Under the pieces are notes generated by a model, which was given only the letters and a program-made list of their open reading frames with translations, did not search any database and had not been told where the DNA came from. 64,000 bases of DNA, taken from the NCBI GenBank assembly GCA_014595895.1, contig JABUKB010000001.1, positions 744,001 through 808,000 on the forward strand, in the 5' to 3' direction. This document shows, one piece after another, positions 17,160-24,437 of the stretch. The stretch is from Lysinibacillus odysseyi (lineage in GTDB: Bacteria > Bacillota > Bacilli > Bacillales_A > Planococcaceae). The translations under genes and the position numbers were made by a program. Each line of letters starts with the position of its first letter. Within the stretch, counting starts at the first letter, position 1.

Positions 17160-17318
17160 TTAAGAGGGGTTAATCACGATAGGAGCATTTTCATGATAAG
17201 TCTGATTTTTTGATGCAGAAAGATCGTAAGCGATTAAAGTGACATCTAATTTGTCTTCCAGTTGTTTAATTTCCTTGAGTTTTTCATTATCCAACTCGGC
17301 AAATTTAGCTTCTTCCAA
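17160..17318 (-). CDS. 52-residue small acidic protein
   Basis: TTG start; reads MEEAKFAELDNEKLKEIKQL then EDKLDVTLIAYD. An amphipathic helix is followed by a short beta-like segment, soluble. A weak SD (AAAGGATG) lies about 10 bases upstream, and a stop codon directly precedes the TTG, fixing the upstream limit. The composition looks coding and the product resembles small bacillus proteins of unknown function. A longer minus-strand frame at 17246-17473 overlaps it but has no SD. Confidence 0.5.
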   Translation of the reverse strand: MEEAKFAELDNEKLKEIKQLEDKLDVTLIAYDLSASKNQTYHENAPIVINPS

Positions 17319-17590
17319 AAAAGATCACATCCTTTTACAATTCTAAACTTAATATGAGAAATTACTCGATATTTATCCCTTGTATAGGAAGGGGATATTT
17401 GGAAAGTTAAAAAGACTTGAAGACCGGCTACAAGTCTGAATATCCATTTACAAACTTTTTGAAGAAGAATCAACTGTATCTATGACCGCCATTCGAATAG
17501 ATACATACAGGGAAAACTGTAGAGAAGGAAGTTTATGTGTATCGTTGAGTAGCAAAGCGTTCACACTAAAATCATAAATAAAATAGATTT

Positions 17591-17890
17591 TTATGAAGCT
17601 TTTGATTGCCTTGCTTTTTTATTCCTGTAGGCAATAATAGTTGTTTTTAAAGAAGCGAAGCTTCCAACGGCTGAGTACCCGTAAAACCACCCCATGAATA
17701 ATCCGGCAAGAAGGTCACCTCTATGACTAATGAAAACAGAAATCAATAATCCAATGATTAAGGCTATTGTCGGAACCCAAACTGGCCTAATTTTGAAGAA
17801 CTTTTTTAATAATTGCGTAATAATCATTACAGCTGGAACAGCGATTACTGCGTCCCAGAGATTTGTATATATGATTGGAAAATGCTCCAT
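17591..17890 (-). CDS. holin-like small membrane protein
   Basis: 99 residues with three predicted helices: about 12-30, 37-55 (PVWVPTIALIIGLLISVFIS) and 60-80, followed by a basic tail. The pattern KKFFKIRPVWVP, then a Gly-rich helix and DLLAGLFMGW, resembles the Hol44-type superfamily V holins. Phage holins of this kind sit beside an amidase; here no lysin or phage gene is nearby, so it may be a domesticated or orphan member. Assignment is by pattern only. Confidence 0.6.
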   Translation of the reverse strand: MEHFPIIYTNLWDAVIAVPAVMIITQLLKKFFKIRPVWVPTIALIIGLLISVFISHRGDLLAGLFMGWFYGYSAVGSFASLKTTIIAYRNKKARQSKAS

Positions 17891-18186
17891 GGTTACACCT
17901 CTAAATTAATGGTTAATATATTTTTAACTTGTAATCAAATTTTATACTTTAAATTTATGGAATAGTTGGGTAGAAAAAATGGAAACCGTAACGAGTACAA
18001 GCGCTACGTTTTCCCCCTTACTTAATTTAGGTGACAATTAATTATATTATAGGGGACTAGGGTACGGGCAAATACACAACGGAAGAATGGTTATTAATCT
18101 ATACAATATTGTTCAAAGAAATTTGTCGTTAACGGATTATGATAATACAATGGAAAGGCTCTTTTGTCTGAAGTTATTCAAGATCT

Positions 18187-18215
18187 AAGCACTCACTAGC
18201 GTGGGTGCTTTTTTT
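18187..18215 (+). terminator. terminator without an obvious gene
   Basis: AAGCACTCAC pairs with GTGGGTGCTT, then T6. The bases upstream (17990-18186) contain only short broken frames, perhaps remnants; no gene can be supported between 17891 and 18249. Confidence 0.7.
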
Positions 18216-18249
18216 ATACAAATACCAAAAGAAAAGGCTACTGCTAAAC

Positions 18250-18510
18250 ATGAACATGTTCCCTTGTTTCGAATTAGATACGGACAGGCAGGAAAAGCAA
18301 ATGGATGAATATAAAAAACAAATTATCCATATAGTGTTAAATAAGCTGACAGAATAACAGTTAACCTGTTTCCTATTTCATACAGCACAGATGCGTAAGT
18401 TTCAGGAAATTTTAAATGAACTAAACATCAAAACATCTACCATGCAGAGGCATATTGAGCGAGCACAAAATCCAAATTTAACTGTGCATCCAGATGTAAT
18501 ACATCTTTGA
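18250..18510 (+). pseudogene. degenerate sigma/HTH-like ORF with an internal stop
   Basis: One frame of 87 codons broken by TAA at 18355-18357. The first part ends QIIHIVLNKLTE; the second continues QLTCFLFHTAQMRKF and ELNIKTSTMQRHIERAQ. The second half has the spacing of a sigma region 4 or phage ArpU-type HTH. The frame is continuous across the stop, suggesting a recent nonsense mutation. No clear SD. Two unrelated short ORFs are the alternative. Confidence 0.4.
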
Positions 18511-18546
18511 TTATATAAAACTAATACAAAACTAGGAGGAATAATC

Positions 18547-18816
18547 ATGAATCATTTAAAAGTATCAGCAAAATCAAACCCCAATTCGGTGGCAGGCGCT
18601 TTAGTAGCTGCCATACGCGAAACGAAAGGAACGGTAGAAATGCAAGCAGTAGGAGCAGGTGCATTGAACCAAGCCGTAAAGGCCATTGCCATTGCACGTG
18701 GATTTGTCGCACCAGGTGGCGAAGATTTACTATGCACGCCTGCATTCGCTGACATTACAATCAATGGTGAAGATCGTACAGCTATAAAACTATTTGTTGA
18801 AAAACACGCAAAATAG
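18547..18816 (+). CDS. SpoVS-family protein
   Basis: 89 residues, the usual size for SpoVS (86 in B. subtilis). It shares the characteristic LKVSAKSNPNSVAGAL start, VGAGALNQAVKAIAIARGFV core and INGEDRTAIKLFVE end. SpoVS is an Alba-like nucleic-acid-binding protein needed for spore coat assembly and timing. Substitutions in the middle (KGTVEMQAVG, PGGEDLLCTPAFAD) make it divergent, so it is likely a second paralogue rather than the canonical spoVS. SD TAGGAGGA; a terminator follows at 18895. Confidence 0.9.
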   Translation: MNHLKVSAKSNPNSVAGALVAAIRETKGTVEMQAVGAGALNQAVKAIAIARGFVAPGGEDLLCTPAFADITINGEDRTAIKLFVEKHAK

Positions 18817-18894
18817 TTTTGTCATGTAAATATCATGTAAACCACCGTATATGTAAAGGGACATTTTTAGAGTCCGCAAAATAATATTTTAATA

Positions 18895-18942
18895 AACCGC
18901 ACGGCACCTCCAGTTAACAAAGGGAATGCAGGTGCGGTTTTT
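18895..18942 (+). terminator. terminator after the SpoVS-like gene
   Basis: AACCGCAC (18895-18902) pairs with GTGCGGTT (18932-18939), followed by T; long loop. Confidence 0.65.
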
Positions 18943-19147
18943 CTGTACTCACTATAGTTGCGGTGGATATCTAATTCGTTACCGTAATGTTGAAATAATT
19001 CAGCGGCGAAATTTTCTGAGGACTGATCATTTTTAAAACATACCCGAATAATATAAAACACGTTGAAGTAGTGTATTCGCAACACGTAAATAAAGTAATT
19101 ATTAATTAGAACAAATACTAACAGAACGTTATCAAAATTGAGGGGGA

Positions 19148-19306
19148 ATTAGAAGGAAAAACGAGCTTGTTAGATTATATATTTGCCATGAGTGCCATGA
19201 CCGTATTCATGAGAATGAAGGTTATACTGTATATCAAAATAAACTTTATTGCCATCGATGTTTTATTGATAATCTCGGCCGCTTTGATTTATTAAGTGCT
19301 GCTTGA
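19148..19306 (+). CDS. small zinc-ribbon protein with a non-canonical start
   Basis: 52 codons containing two CxxC knuckles: ICHECH (Cys13, Cys16) and YCHRCF (Cys35, Cys38), a convincing zinc ribbon. The frame opens right after a TGA and offers no ATG, GTG or TTG before the first knuckle. ATT at 19148 follows GAGGGGG almost directly. Either ATT is the start, the start codon has mutated and this is a dying gene, or the sequence has an error. Function unknown. Confidence 0.4.
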   Translation: MRRKNELVRLYICHECHDRIHENEGYTVYQNKLYCHRCFIDNLGRFDLLSAA

Positions 19307-19497
19307 TGATGAGAGCCATTCAGAAAATGATGAATCGTTTCCTTCGGTAGAGCATCCTTTAAGCCGTTGACAAACAATATGATTACGGATAGTTACACAG
19401 TTCATTAACGTCCTTACGGATATGGATATCGCTTTATATGAAGGACTATTTAATAATTGATGGGGATTAAAAAAAGCGTGGGCTTATAAAGTTCTTG

Positions 19498-19537
19498 AAA
19501 AGAGATCAACCATTTTTAGGTTGGTCTCTTTTCTTTT
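19498..19537 (+). terminator. strong terminator
   Basis: AAAAGAGATCAACC (19498-19511) pairs with GGTTGGTCTCTTTT (19519-19532), then T5. It may end the zinc-ribbon transcript. Nothing coding is seen between 19307 and 19733. Confidence 0.8.
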
Positions 19538-19733
19538 TATATATGTAGGTTTATTTATACGTTCTTGCTTTTACATCCAGAAAGGGTTTTCTGCTTATAG
19601 ATACAAAAACCCTAATTTTATAGGACTTCTAATATAGAAATTTGATAAAAAGTTTGCAACGTAGACTTTTGGGTGATTTTTTTGTGGAATTTATTCTGTT
19701 AAAGAAGAACAATAGATTTATTCATATTATTTT

Positions 19734-19764
19734 GTTTGAATTGTAATAGAGTAGGGTATATATA
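19734..19764 (+). promoter_or_regulatory. SigB-like (or SigA) promoter of the M28 peptidase
   Basis: GTTTGA (19734-19739), 14 bases, GGGTAT (19754-19759) fits the general-stress consensus GTTTAA-N12/15-GGGTAT. Overlapping it, TTGAAT-N17-TATATA (19736-19764) could serve SigA. Either would drive the peptidase. Confidence 0.55.
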
Positions 19765-19876
19765 AATAATTGTCTGAATTTTTAGAATCGTATTTTTAGA
19801 CAAACAAGTAAGTATAATTTAAAATTTTTATGTAAGTAATAGTTTTTTGAAAAATCAGAAATAGGGAGGAATCACA

Positions 19877-21265
19877 TTGATAAGAAAAAGATCTCTATCC
19901 ATTTTACTTGCAGCTAGTCTTTCCTTAGGGGCAATTACTGCATCGGCGGCACCGGTAGCACCAGCAGGAAATCAAAATTCCGAACAAGCATTTGACAACA
20001 AAATTGTAAAACGGATTAAAGTAGAAAACATCTACAATCATATTGCTGAGCTTTCAAAGAATCCACGTGTTGCTGGAACACAAGGTGAAAAAGATGCGGT
20101 GGATTATATTAAAAGCCAATTTGAGTCTTATGGATATGAAACGGAATTACAGCCATTCACTATTTCTAGTTATACAGAACCTAGTTTAAAAGAATTAAGT
20201 ATTGATGGTAATGAACTTGAAACAAATACCTTTACCTATGGTGTAAATGGGGAAGTTACTAGTAAACTTGTTGACGTTGGTTTTGGGGCACCAAGTGATT
20301 TTGAAGGAAAAGATGTTAAAGGAAAGATTGCTTTAATCCAACGTGGTGGCTTTAGCTTCGCAGAAAAAATATTGAATGCTGAGAATGCAGGAGCTTCCGC
20401 TGTTATTATCTATAACAATGCGGATGGCGTAATTAATGGAACACTAGGAGAACCGAATGATGATTATGTACCGGCTGTAGCCATCACACAAGAGCAAGGA
20501 TTAGCTTTAAAGGCACGTCTAGATAGCGGTGAAACTGTAACAGCTACCTTAAAAATAGAGGGTGCTAAATCAGAAATGGCAACTTCTCACAATGTAGTCG
20601 CAACAAAAAAAGCGACTCAAAAATCTACAAATCAATTAATTCTTGTGGGTGCACACCATGATTCTGTTGACGGGGCTCCAGGAGCAAATGACGATGCTTC
20701 AGGAACAGCGACTGTACTTGAGTTGGCACGTGTATTCGCGAATTCTCCAACGGATACAGATATTCGCTTTGTCACTTTTGGAGCTGAAGAGAATGGATTA
20801 TTAGGATCATATGAATATATATCCAAAATGACTCAGGAAGACTACGATCGTACAGTAGGCATGTTCCAAATGGACATGGTTGGAAGTAAAGATGCTGGTG
20901 AATTAATTATGTACACAAATGCTGGAGAAAAAAATATCGTGACGGATTTAGGAGCAGCTGCGGGTGCTCGTTTAGCAAATACGGGAGAAGCTATTCCTTA
21001 CGGGGAGGGGGGGAGAAGTGATCACGTTCCATTTGCGGAAGTAGGAATTCCTGCTGCATTGTTTATCCATGCGCCAGTAGAACCTTGGTATCACACGCCA
21101 GAAGATACTTTAGACAAAATTAGTTTAGATAAGTTAGAAGAAGTATCTAAAATTGTAGGTGCTGCTGTATATCAAGTGGCTCGCCCTGATACTCCGGCAT
21201 TAACAAAAGCTAAAGTTGCGCCAAAAGAAGTAGATTATGTATTTGAGGATAGAGAACTCGAATAA
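19877..21265 (+). CDS. secreted M28-family aminopeptidase with PA domain
   Basis: 462 residues. Signal peptide with basic MIRKRS, a hydrophobic core and Ala-rich cleavage near residue 25. A protease-associated domain (about 130-225) is inserted before the zinc peptidase domain. Metal and catalytic residues of M28 are visible: His260 (GAHHDSV), Asp272 (GANDDASG), Glu304/Glu305 (GAEENG), Asp333 (QMDMVG) and His406 (WYHTPED). It resembles B. subtilis YwaD and should release N-terminal amino acids from peptides outside the cell. TTG start 7 bases after AGGGAGGA. A SigB-like promoter lies about 120 bases upstream. Confidence 0.93.
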   Translation: MIRKRSLSILLAASLSLGAITASAAPVAPAGNQNSEQAFDNKIVKRIKVENIYNHIAELSKNPRVAGTQGEKDAVDYIKSQFESYGYETELQPFTISSYTEPSLKELSIDGNELETNTFTYGVNGEVTSKLVDVGFGAPSDFEGKDVKGKIALIQRGGFSFAEKILNAENAGASAVIIYNNADGVINGTLGEPNDDYVPAVAITQEQGLALKARLDSGETVTATLKIEGAKSEMATSHNVVATKKATQKSTNQLILVGAHHDSVDGAPGANDDASGTATVLELARVFANSPTDTDIRFVTFGAEENGLLGSYEYISKMTQEDYDRTVGMFQMDMVGSKDAGELIMYTNAGEKNIVTDLGAAAGARLANTGEAIPYGEGGRSDHVPFAEVGIPAALFIHAPVEPWYHTPEDTLDKISLDKLEEVSKIVGAAVYQVARPDTPALTKAKVAPKEVDYVFEDRELE

Positions 21266-21307
21266 TCAAAAAAACAATTGGCTATAAGTTAATTGTTGCT
21301 ATATGCT

Positions 21308-21445
21308 ATGAAATTTCGTTATGAGGGAAAGAAAAGCGAGCCCGTTATTAATCCAGCTGTACACACGGATGCAAAAATCAATCAATATAACGATACGCAA
21401 CTGCTTAGTTATCAAGCTGCAGTAATTAATCGTACATTCAAATAA
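21308..21445 (+). CDS. 45-codon ORF or gene fragment
   Basis: Reads MKFRYEGKKSEPVINPAVHT and continues INQYNDTQLLSYQAAVINRTFK. The composition looks coding, but there is no SD. It lies just after the peptidase and before a good terminator. It may be a remnant of a longer protein. Confidence 0.3.
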   Translation: MKFRYEGKKSEPVINPAVHTDAKINQYNDTQLLSYQAAVINRTFK

Positions 21446-21456
21446 ATAAATTTAAA

Positions 21457-21498
21457 GCCCGTTATTACTGTAAAAAAGCAGTAGTGGCGGGCCTATTT
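21457..21498 (+). terminator. terminator at 21.46 kb
   Basis: A 14-bp stem (21457-21470 with 21479-21492, three G-T pairs) followed by T-rich sequence. It lies between the peptidase region and the convergent lipoprotein gene. Confidence 0.8.
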
Positions 21499-21499
21499 T

Positions 21500-22009
21500 T
21501 TATTGCAAATTATTTACGACTTTATTCATTTGTTCTTCATTAGATTTTACAGATTCACTATCAACTGCATCAACGCCACGATATGTGTATTTAGAGTTTT
21601 GGAAAAAATCGAACGCAAAATCTTTCCATTCACCTTCACTGTTTTGTTCTACAATATATGACTGGAAGATATTCGTTAACATTTTTTCATGATTTTCAAT
21701 GTTAGATAAATATATTTTGTCTTTATAAGAAGATAAAATATTTTGTTTAAATTCATTCACTTCATCTTCACTTGCTTCATACTCCATCATGTAAGATTCT
21801 AATGCCTTATATTTATCTCCAACGCTGTCTGAATTTGTAGCAAGTTTAGTAATTTTTTCTTGCCAAGTTAATTGTTCAGTTTCATCTACTACTTCTTCAC
21901 TCGGTTCTTCAACTGATTCAGTTTGTTCGTTAGTTGTAGGTTCTGCTTCATCACCACATGCAGCGAGCAGTAATGCAGATAATGCACCAATGTAGAATAA
22001 TTTTTTGTA
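21500..22009 (-). CDS. lipoprotein with no canonical start codon
   Basis: The frame reads YKKLFYIGALSALLLAACGD, a clear lipoprotein signal with lipobox LAAC (Cys codon at 21956-21958), then an acidic linker and an unknown helical domain ending MNKVVNNLQ. Upstream in frame there is no ATG, GTG or TTG before a TAA within the preceding gene. The first ATG pair (21787-21790) would remove the signal and has no SD. So either an unusual start is used, or the gene has lost its start, or there is a sequence error. It follows the DUF4352 gene by under 20 bases and would be its operon partner. The start coordinate is nominal. Confidence 0.5.
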   Translation of the reverse strand, partial: YKKLFYIGALSALLLAACGDEAEPTTNEQTESVEEPSEEVVDETEQLTWQEKITKLATNSDSVGDKYKALESYMMEYEASEDEVNEFKQNILSSYKDKIYLSNIENHEKMLTNIFQSYIVEQNSEGEWKDFAFDFFQNSKYTYRGVDAVDSESVKSNEEQMNKVVNNLQ

Positions 22010-22025
22010 TTGGAAGGCTTTTTTA

Positions 22026-22730
22026 TTATGGTCTTGGCGTTAGCATAACAATTGCAAATTCATCTTTTATAAATTGATTTGGCATAATTTGAATAGCTAT
22101 ATTTGTTTCGAAAATATTAGTTGGCACTTCGTATACAACGCTAGCGGTCTTTGTCATGCCAGGATTCAACTTCTCAAAAATAAAGTCGCCACCGTCGATA
22201 TAAGCGCTCGTTGTTGCATCATGTTCATAATAAGCTTCATTTGCTATAACTTTAAAATCACCGTTACTTAAACGTATCGCTTCTTTCCCGTCATTTCGCA
22301 CTGTAATTTTAGCGGCTAAATATGTGCCACTTTGTGACTTATAACCAGCAATCTTATTACTATTTTGCACACTTTCTATTACATAAATAGCATCAGCAAC
22401 TTTCACCTCTTCATTTAAATAATAAATCGGTGGTAATGTTTCTTCTTGAGCAGCAGTTTGAACGACTTCCTCTTTGTCCTCTTGTGGTGTAGTTTCTTTT
22501 GCATTTACTTGCTCAATTTCCTTTTCTGGTTCGTCAGCTTTTTCGTTTGGTGCACTGACCGCTGAAATAAATATTCCACCTACAAATATTAAAAGGCTAC
22601 ATGCCGCATACATAATAGCTTCACGCACGTGAGTTTTTTGTTCTTCTTTGTTTCTGGCTGCTTTAACCAAACTTACAACAAACATAATACCTAAAACAAA
22701 TGATATAAGTAGTGCTGATAAAAATATCAT
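22026..22730 (-). CDS. DUF4352-type membrane-anchored protein
   Basis: 234 residues. Two hydrophobic segments (about 1-22 and 42-62) form an N-terminal hairpin. Next come an acidic Glu/Lys-rich linker (about 65-95) and a C-terminal beta-sandwich domain (YYLNEEVKVADAIYVIESVQ, YLAAKITVRNDGKEAIRLS, VVYEVP) of the DUF4352/telokin-like type found on lipoproteins of Gram-positives. The domain is probably outside the membrane. Function unknown. It precedes the lipoprotein frame on the same strand with almost no gap, and the pair may form a surface complex. Confidence 0.8.
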   Translation of the reverse strand: MIFLSALLISFVLGIMFVVSLVKAARNKEEQKTHVREAIMYAACSLLIFVGGIFISAVSAPNEKADEPEKEIEQVNAKETTPQEDKEEVVQTAAQEETLPPIYYLNEEVKVADAIYVIESVQNSNKIAGYKSQSGTYLAAKITVRNDGKEAIRLSNGDFKVIANEAYYEHDATTSAYIDGGDFIFEKLNPGMTKTASVVYEVPTNIFETNIAIQIMPNQFIKDEFAIVMLTPRP

Positions 22731-22949
22731 GTCGCATTCTCCTTTGGTTATATATACATCAATCGTGAGTTATTTACACATGTGTGTACACGGTAAAAGT
22801 ATGGACCTTTTTCAAATTTTAAAAAATATATTTTAAAATAAAATTCTGTGCGCATCTGCTCGAATTTATTTTAATATTTTCAGTCCCCCAAAAACAATCG
22901 TAAATTATCTCAAATTGACACAGTGTAAAAAGGGCTTAAAAAACAAGAA

Positions 22950-23161
22950 AACCCTTGATGTAACAGCATTAAACCGTTATCCCAAGGGTTAAAAAATCTT
23001 AGAAAATTAACCGTTAAAAATTAACGAGAGTAGAATTCCGGCAAAGCACCTACCAAGTGTAATTTTATTTTTATTATTGAACCCGGAACCCCAATTAAAT
23101 TGAAATACAGTTATTGCACACGTGTAACTGCTGTATTTTGTGTACCCCAAATGTACCCCAA
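22950..23161. repeat. cluster of inverted and direct repeats in a gene-free stretch
   Basis: AACCCTTG (22950-22957) pairs with CAAGGGTT (22983-22990); CGTTAA-AAA-TTAACG lies at 23012-23026; CAGTTA and TAACTG flank a palindromic ACACGTGT near 23107-23130; and TGTACCCCAA is directly repeated at 23141-23150 and 23152-23161. No gene is seen between 22731 and 23326. The arrangement resembles a recombinase core/arm site or the remains of an integrase 3' end. Confidence 0.5.
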
Positions 23162-23326
23162 TTTGAAACACTTATAAACGTTTATTTGGATAGAATAGAA
23201 TTTTTTAGAAACTCTCTTCAATATAAAAAAGTGCCTTCATTCACTCCTAAACAAAGTATATGATAATGTACTTTTCCCTTACAAATCCCTTCATATCAGT
23301 GTATTATGGCAAAGAGGAGTGATAAA

Positions 23327-23758
23327 ATGTTTATTTCAGAAAAGCAAATAGAAATCCGCTATGCCGAGACAGATCAGATGGGTGTCGTATATCATGCGAA
23401 TTATATTGTATGGTGCGAGATTGGACGTACTCAAATCGTGAAGGATTTAGGCTATGAATATGCACAGCTAGAGCGTGATGGCTATGTAGCACCGGTACTT
23501 GATTTATCGATTCAATATAAAAAGTCGATGCGTTACGGTCAGGTAGCGACAGTTCGTACATGGATAGAAGAGCACGATCGCTTACGTACAACATATGGCT
23601 ATGAAATTTTACATGAGGACGGTTCTGTAGCAGCAACAGCTAAAAGCTTACATACATTGATAAATAAAGAGACATTCCGTCCGGTACCGTTACGCAAAAT
23701 TGATCCGGCATGGGATGCAAAATATGCGGAAGTGGCTCGTATAAAACGAGAAAAATAA
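23327..23758 (+). CDS. acyl-CoA thioesterase, hotdog fold (YneP/YbgC-like)
   Basis: 143 residues. The 4HBT signature RYAETDQMGVVYHANYIVW contains the catalytic Asp and the following helix; VLDLSIQYKKSMRYGQ and the C-terminal strand complete the hotdog fold. It hydrolyses short or medium acyl-CoAs in the cytoplasm. An ATG at 23306 exists, but GAGGAG (23314-23319) points to ATG 23327. Monocistronic, ending in a strong bidirectional terminator shared with the stress gene. Confidence 0.9.
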   Translation: MFISEKQIEIRYAETDQMGVVYHANYIVWCEIGRTQIVKDLGYEYAQLERDGYVAPVLDLSIQYKKSMRYGQVATVRTWIEEHDRLRTTYGYEILHEDGSVAATAKSLHTLINKETFRPVPLRKIDPAWDAKYAEVARIKREK

Positions 23759-23773
23759 AGGCGTCACATACAA

Positions 23774-23815
23774 ATACTCCCCATCTGCTTCGACAGATGG
23801 GGAGTATGACTTTTT
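23774..23815. terminator. bidirectional terminator
   Basis: A perfect 14-bp stem (23774-23787 with 23794-23807), loop CTTCGA, then a T run at 23811-23815 on the plus strand. It lies between convergent genes. Confidence 0.88.
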
Positions 23816-23819
23816 AGAA

Positions 23820-24161
23820 TTATGGGCGATGAGCTACAATGACTAATTTACCTGCATCTAAATCAGTTTGTGCGGTGTTTTGATCTAAAGAGCTTAAGCC
23901 TAAATTATTTAATTGAGTCGGTAAGTCTTCCGGTGTTGGCTGGAAGAAGTTTTTAATCGTTTCAAAGAATCCTGGGTTGTCGTTGTCAGTTGTTTCTCCT
24001 GTCGCGCTTGCATCTACATTTAATAGCTTAGCGATGTCTTCAGCACGTCGGTCGCTATGAGCGAAGAGATGAATATGGTCTCGACTATAACCTTCAGCAA
24101 CAAAGCTTTCAATTACTGACTTAGCTTGTACACCATTTTCTACAGATTTCATAACTGCCAT
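23820..24161 (-). CDS. general stress protein, YflT family
   Basis: 113 residues. The YflT/GSP17M-type domain fills the N-terminal half (VENGVQAKSVIESFVAEGYS, then HIHLFAHSDRRAEDIAKLL), and a shorter C-terminal segment ends GKLVIVAHRP. Members are small cytoplasmic proteins strongly induced by the general stress response; biochemical role unknown. A near-consensus SigB promoter lies about 40-65 bases upstream, which independently supports the call. SD AAAGGATG. Confidence 0.88.
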   Translation of the reverse strand: MAVMKSVENGVQAKSVIESFVAEGYSRDHIHLFAHSDRRAEDIAKLLNVDASATGETTDNDNPGFFETIKNFFQPTPEDLPTQLNNLGLSSLDQNTAQTDLDAGKLVIVAHRP

Positions 24162-24199
24162 TTATAAAACATCCTTTCTAGTGTGATATATTTTAATGA

Positions 24200-24226
24200 T
24201 TACCCTAAAAAGGTTCATTTTAAAAC
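24200..24226 (-). promoter_or_regulatory. SigB-type promoter of the YflT-like gene
   Basis: Minus strand: GTTTTA (24226-24221), 15 bases, GGGTAA (24205-24200), against the consensus GTTTAA-N12/15-GGGTAT. The gene it serves belongs to a known SigB-regulated family. Confidence 0.7.
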
Positions 24227-24400
24227 AAATAATAAATTTACTTTAACAACAGAATGTCCATGAAGAGATTTTTCTTTCGTTTATAATAATAGATTAGTGA
24301 AATATTTAGAAAAAATTTTTTGTAAAATCCCTTTTTATTTTTAAAAGACAACAGAAAGTTTATAAGTTGGTACATATAGATTATTTTTAAAGAGATATAG

Positions 24401-24434
24401 AAAAGTGCAGGGAATGAATTCAACCTGCACTTTT
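24401..24434. terminator. terminator of the AidB-like gene
   Basis: AAAAGTGCAGG (24401-24411) pairs with CCTGCACTTTT (24424-24434), with A and T tracts both ways, directly after the stop of the minus-strand gene. Confidence 0.85.
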
Positions 24435-24437
24435 TTG

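Noticed and set aside
17246-17473. 75-codon minus-strand frame
   Set aside because: No SD, and its 3' part overlaps the better-supported 52-aa gene in another frame.
18867-19085. 72-codon minus-strand frame with protein-like stretch (SSENFAAELFQHYGNELD)
   Set aside because: It overlaps the terminator of the SpoVS-like gene, has no SD and an odd N-terminus. It could be a remnant, but I cannot support a gene.
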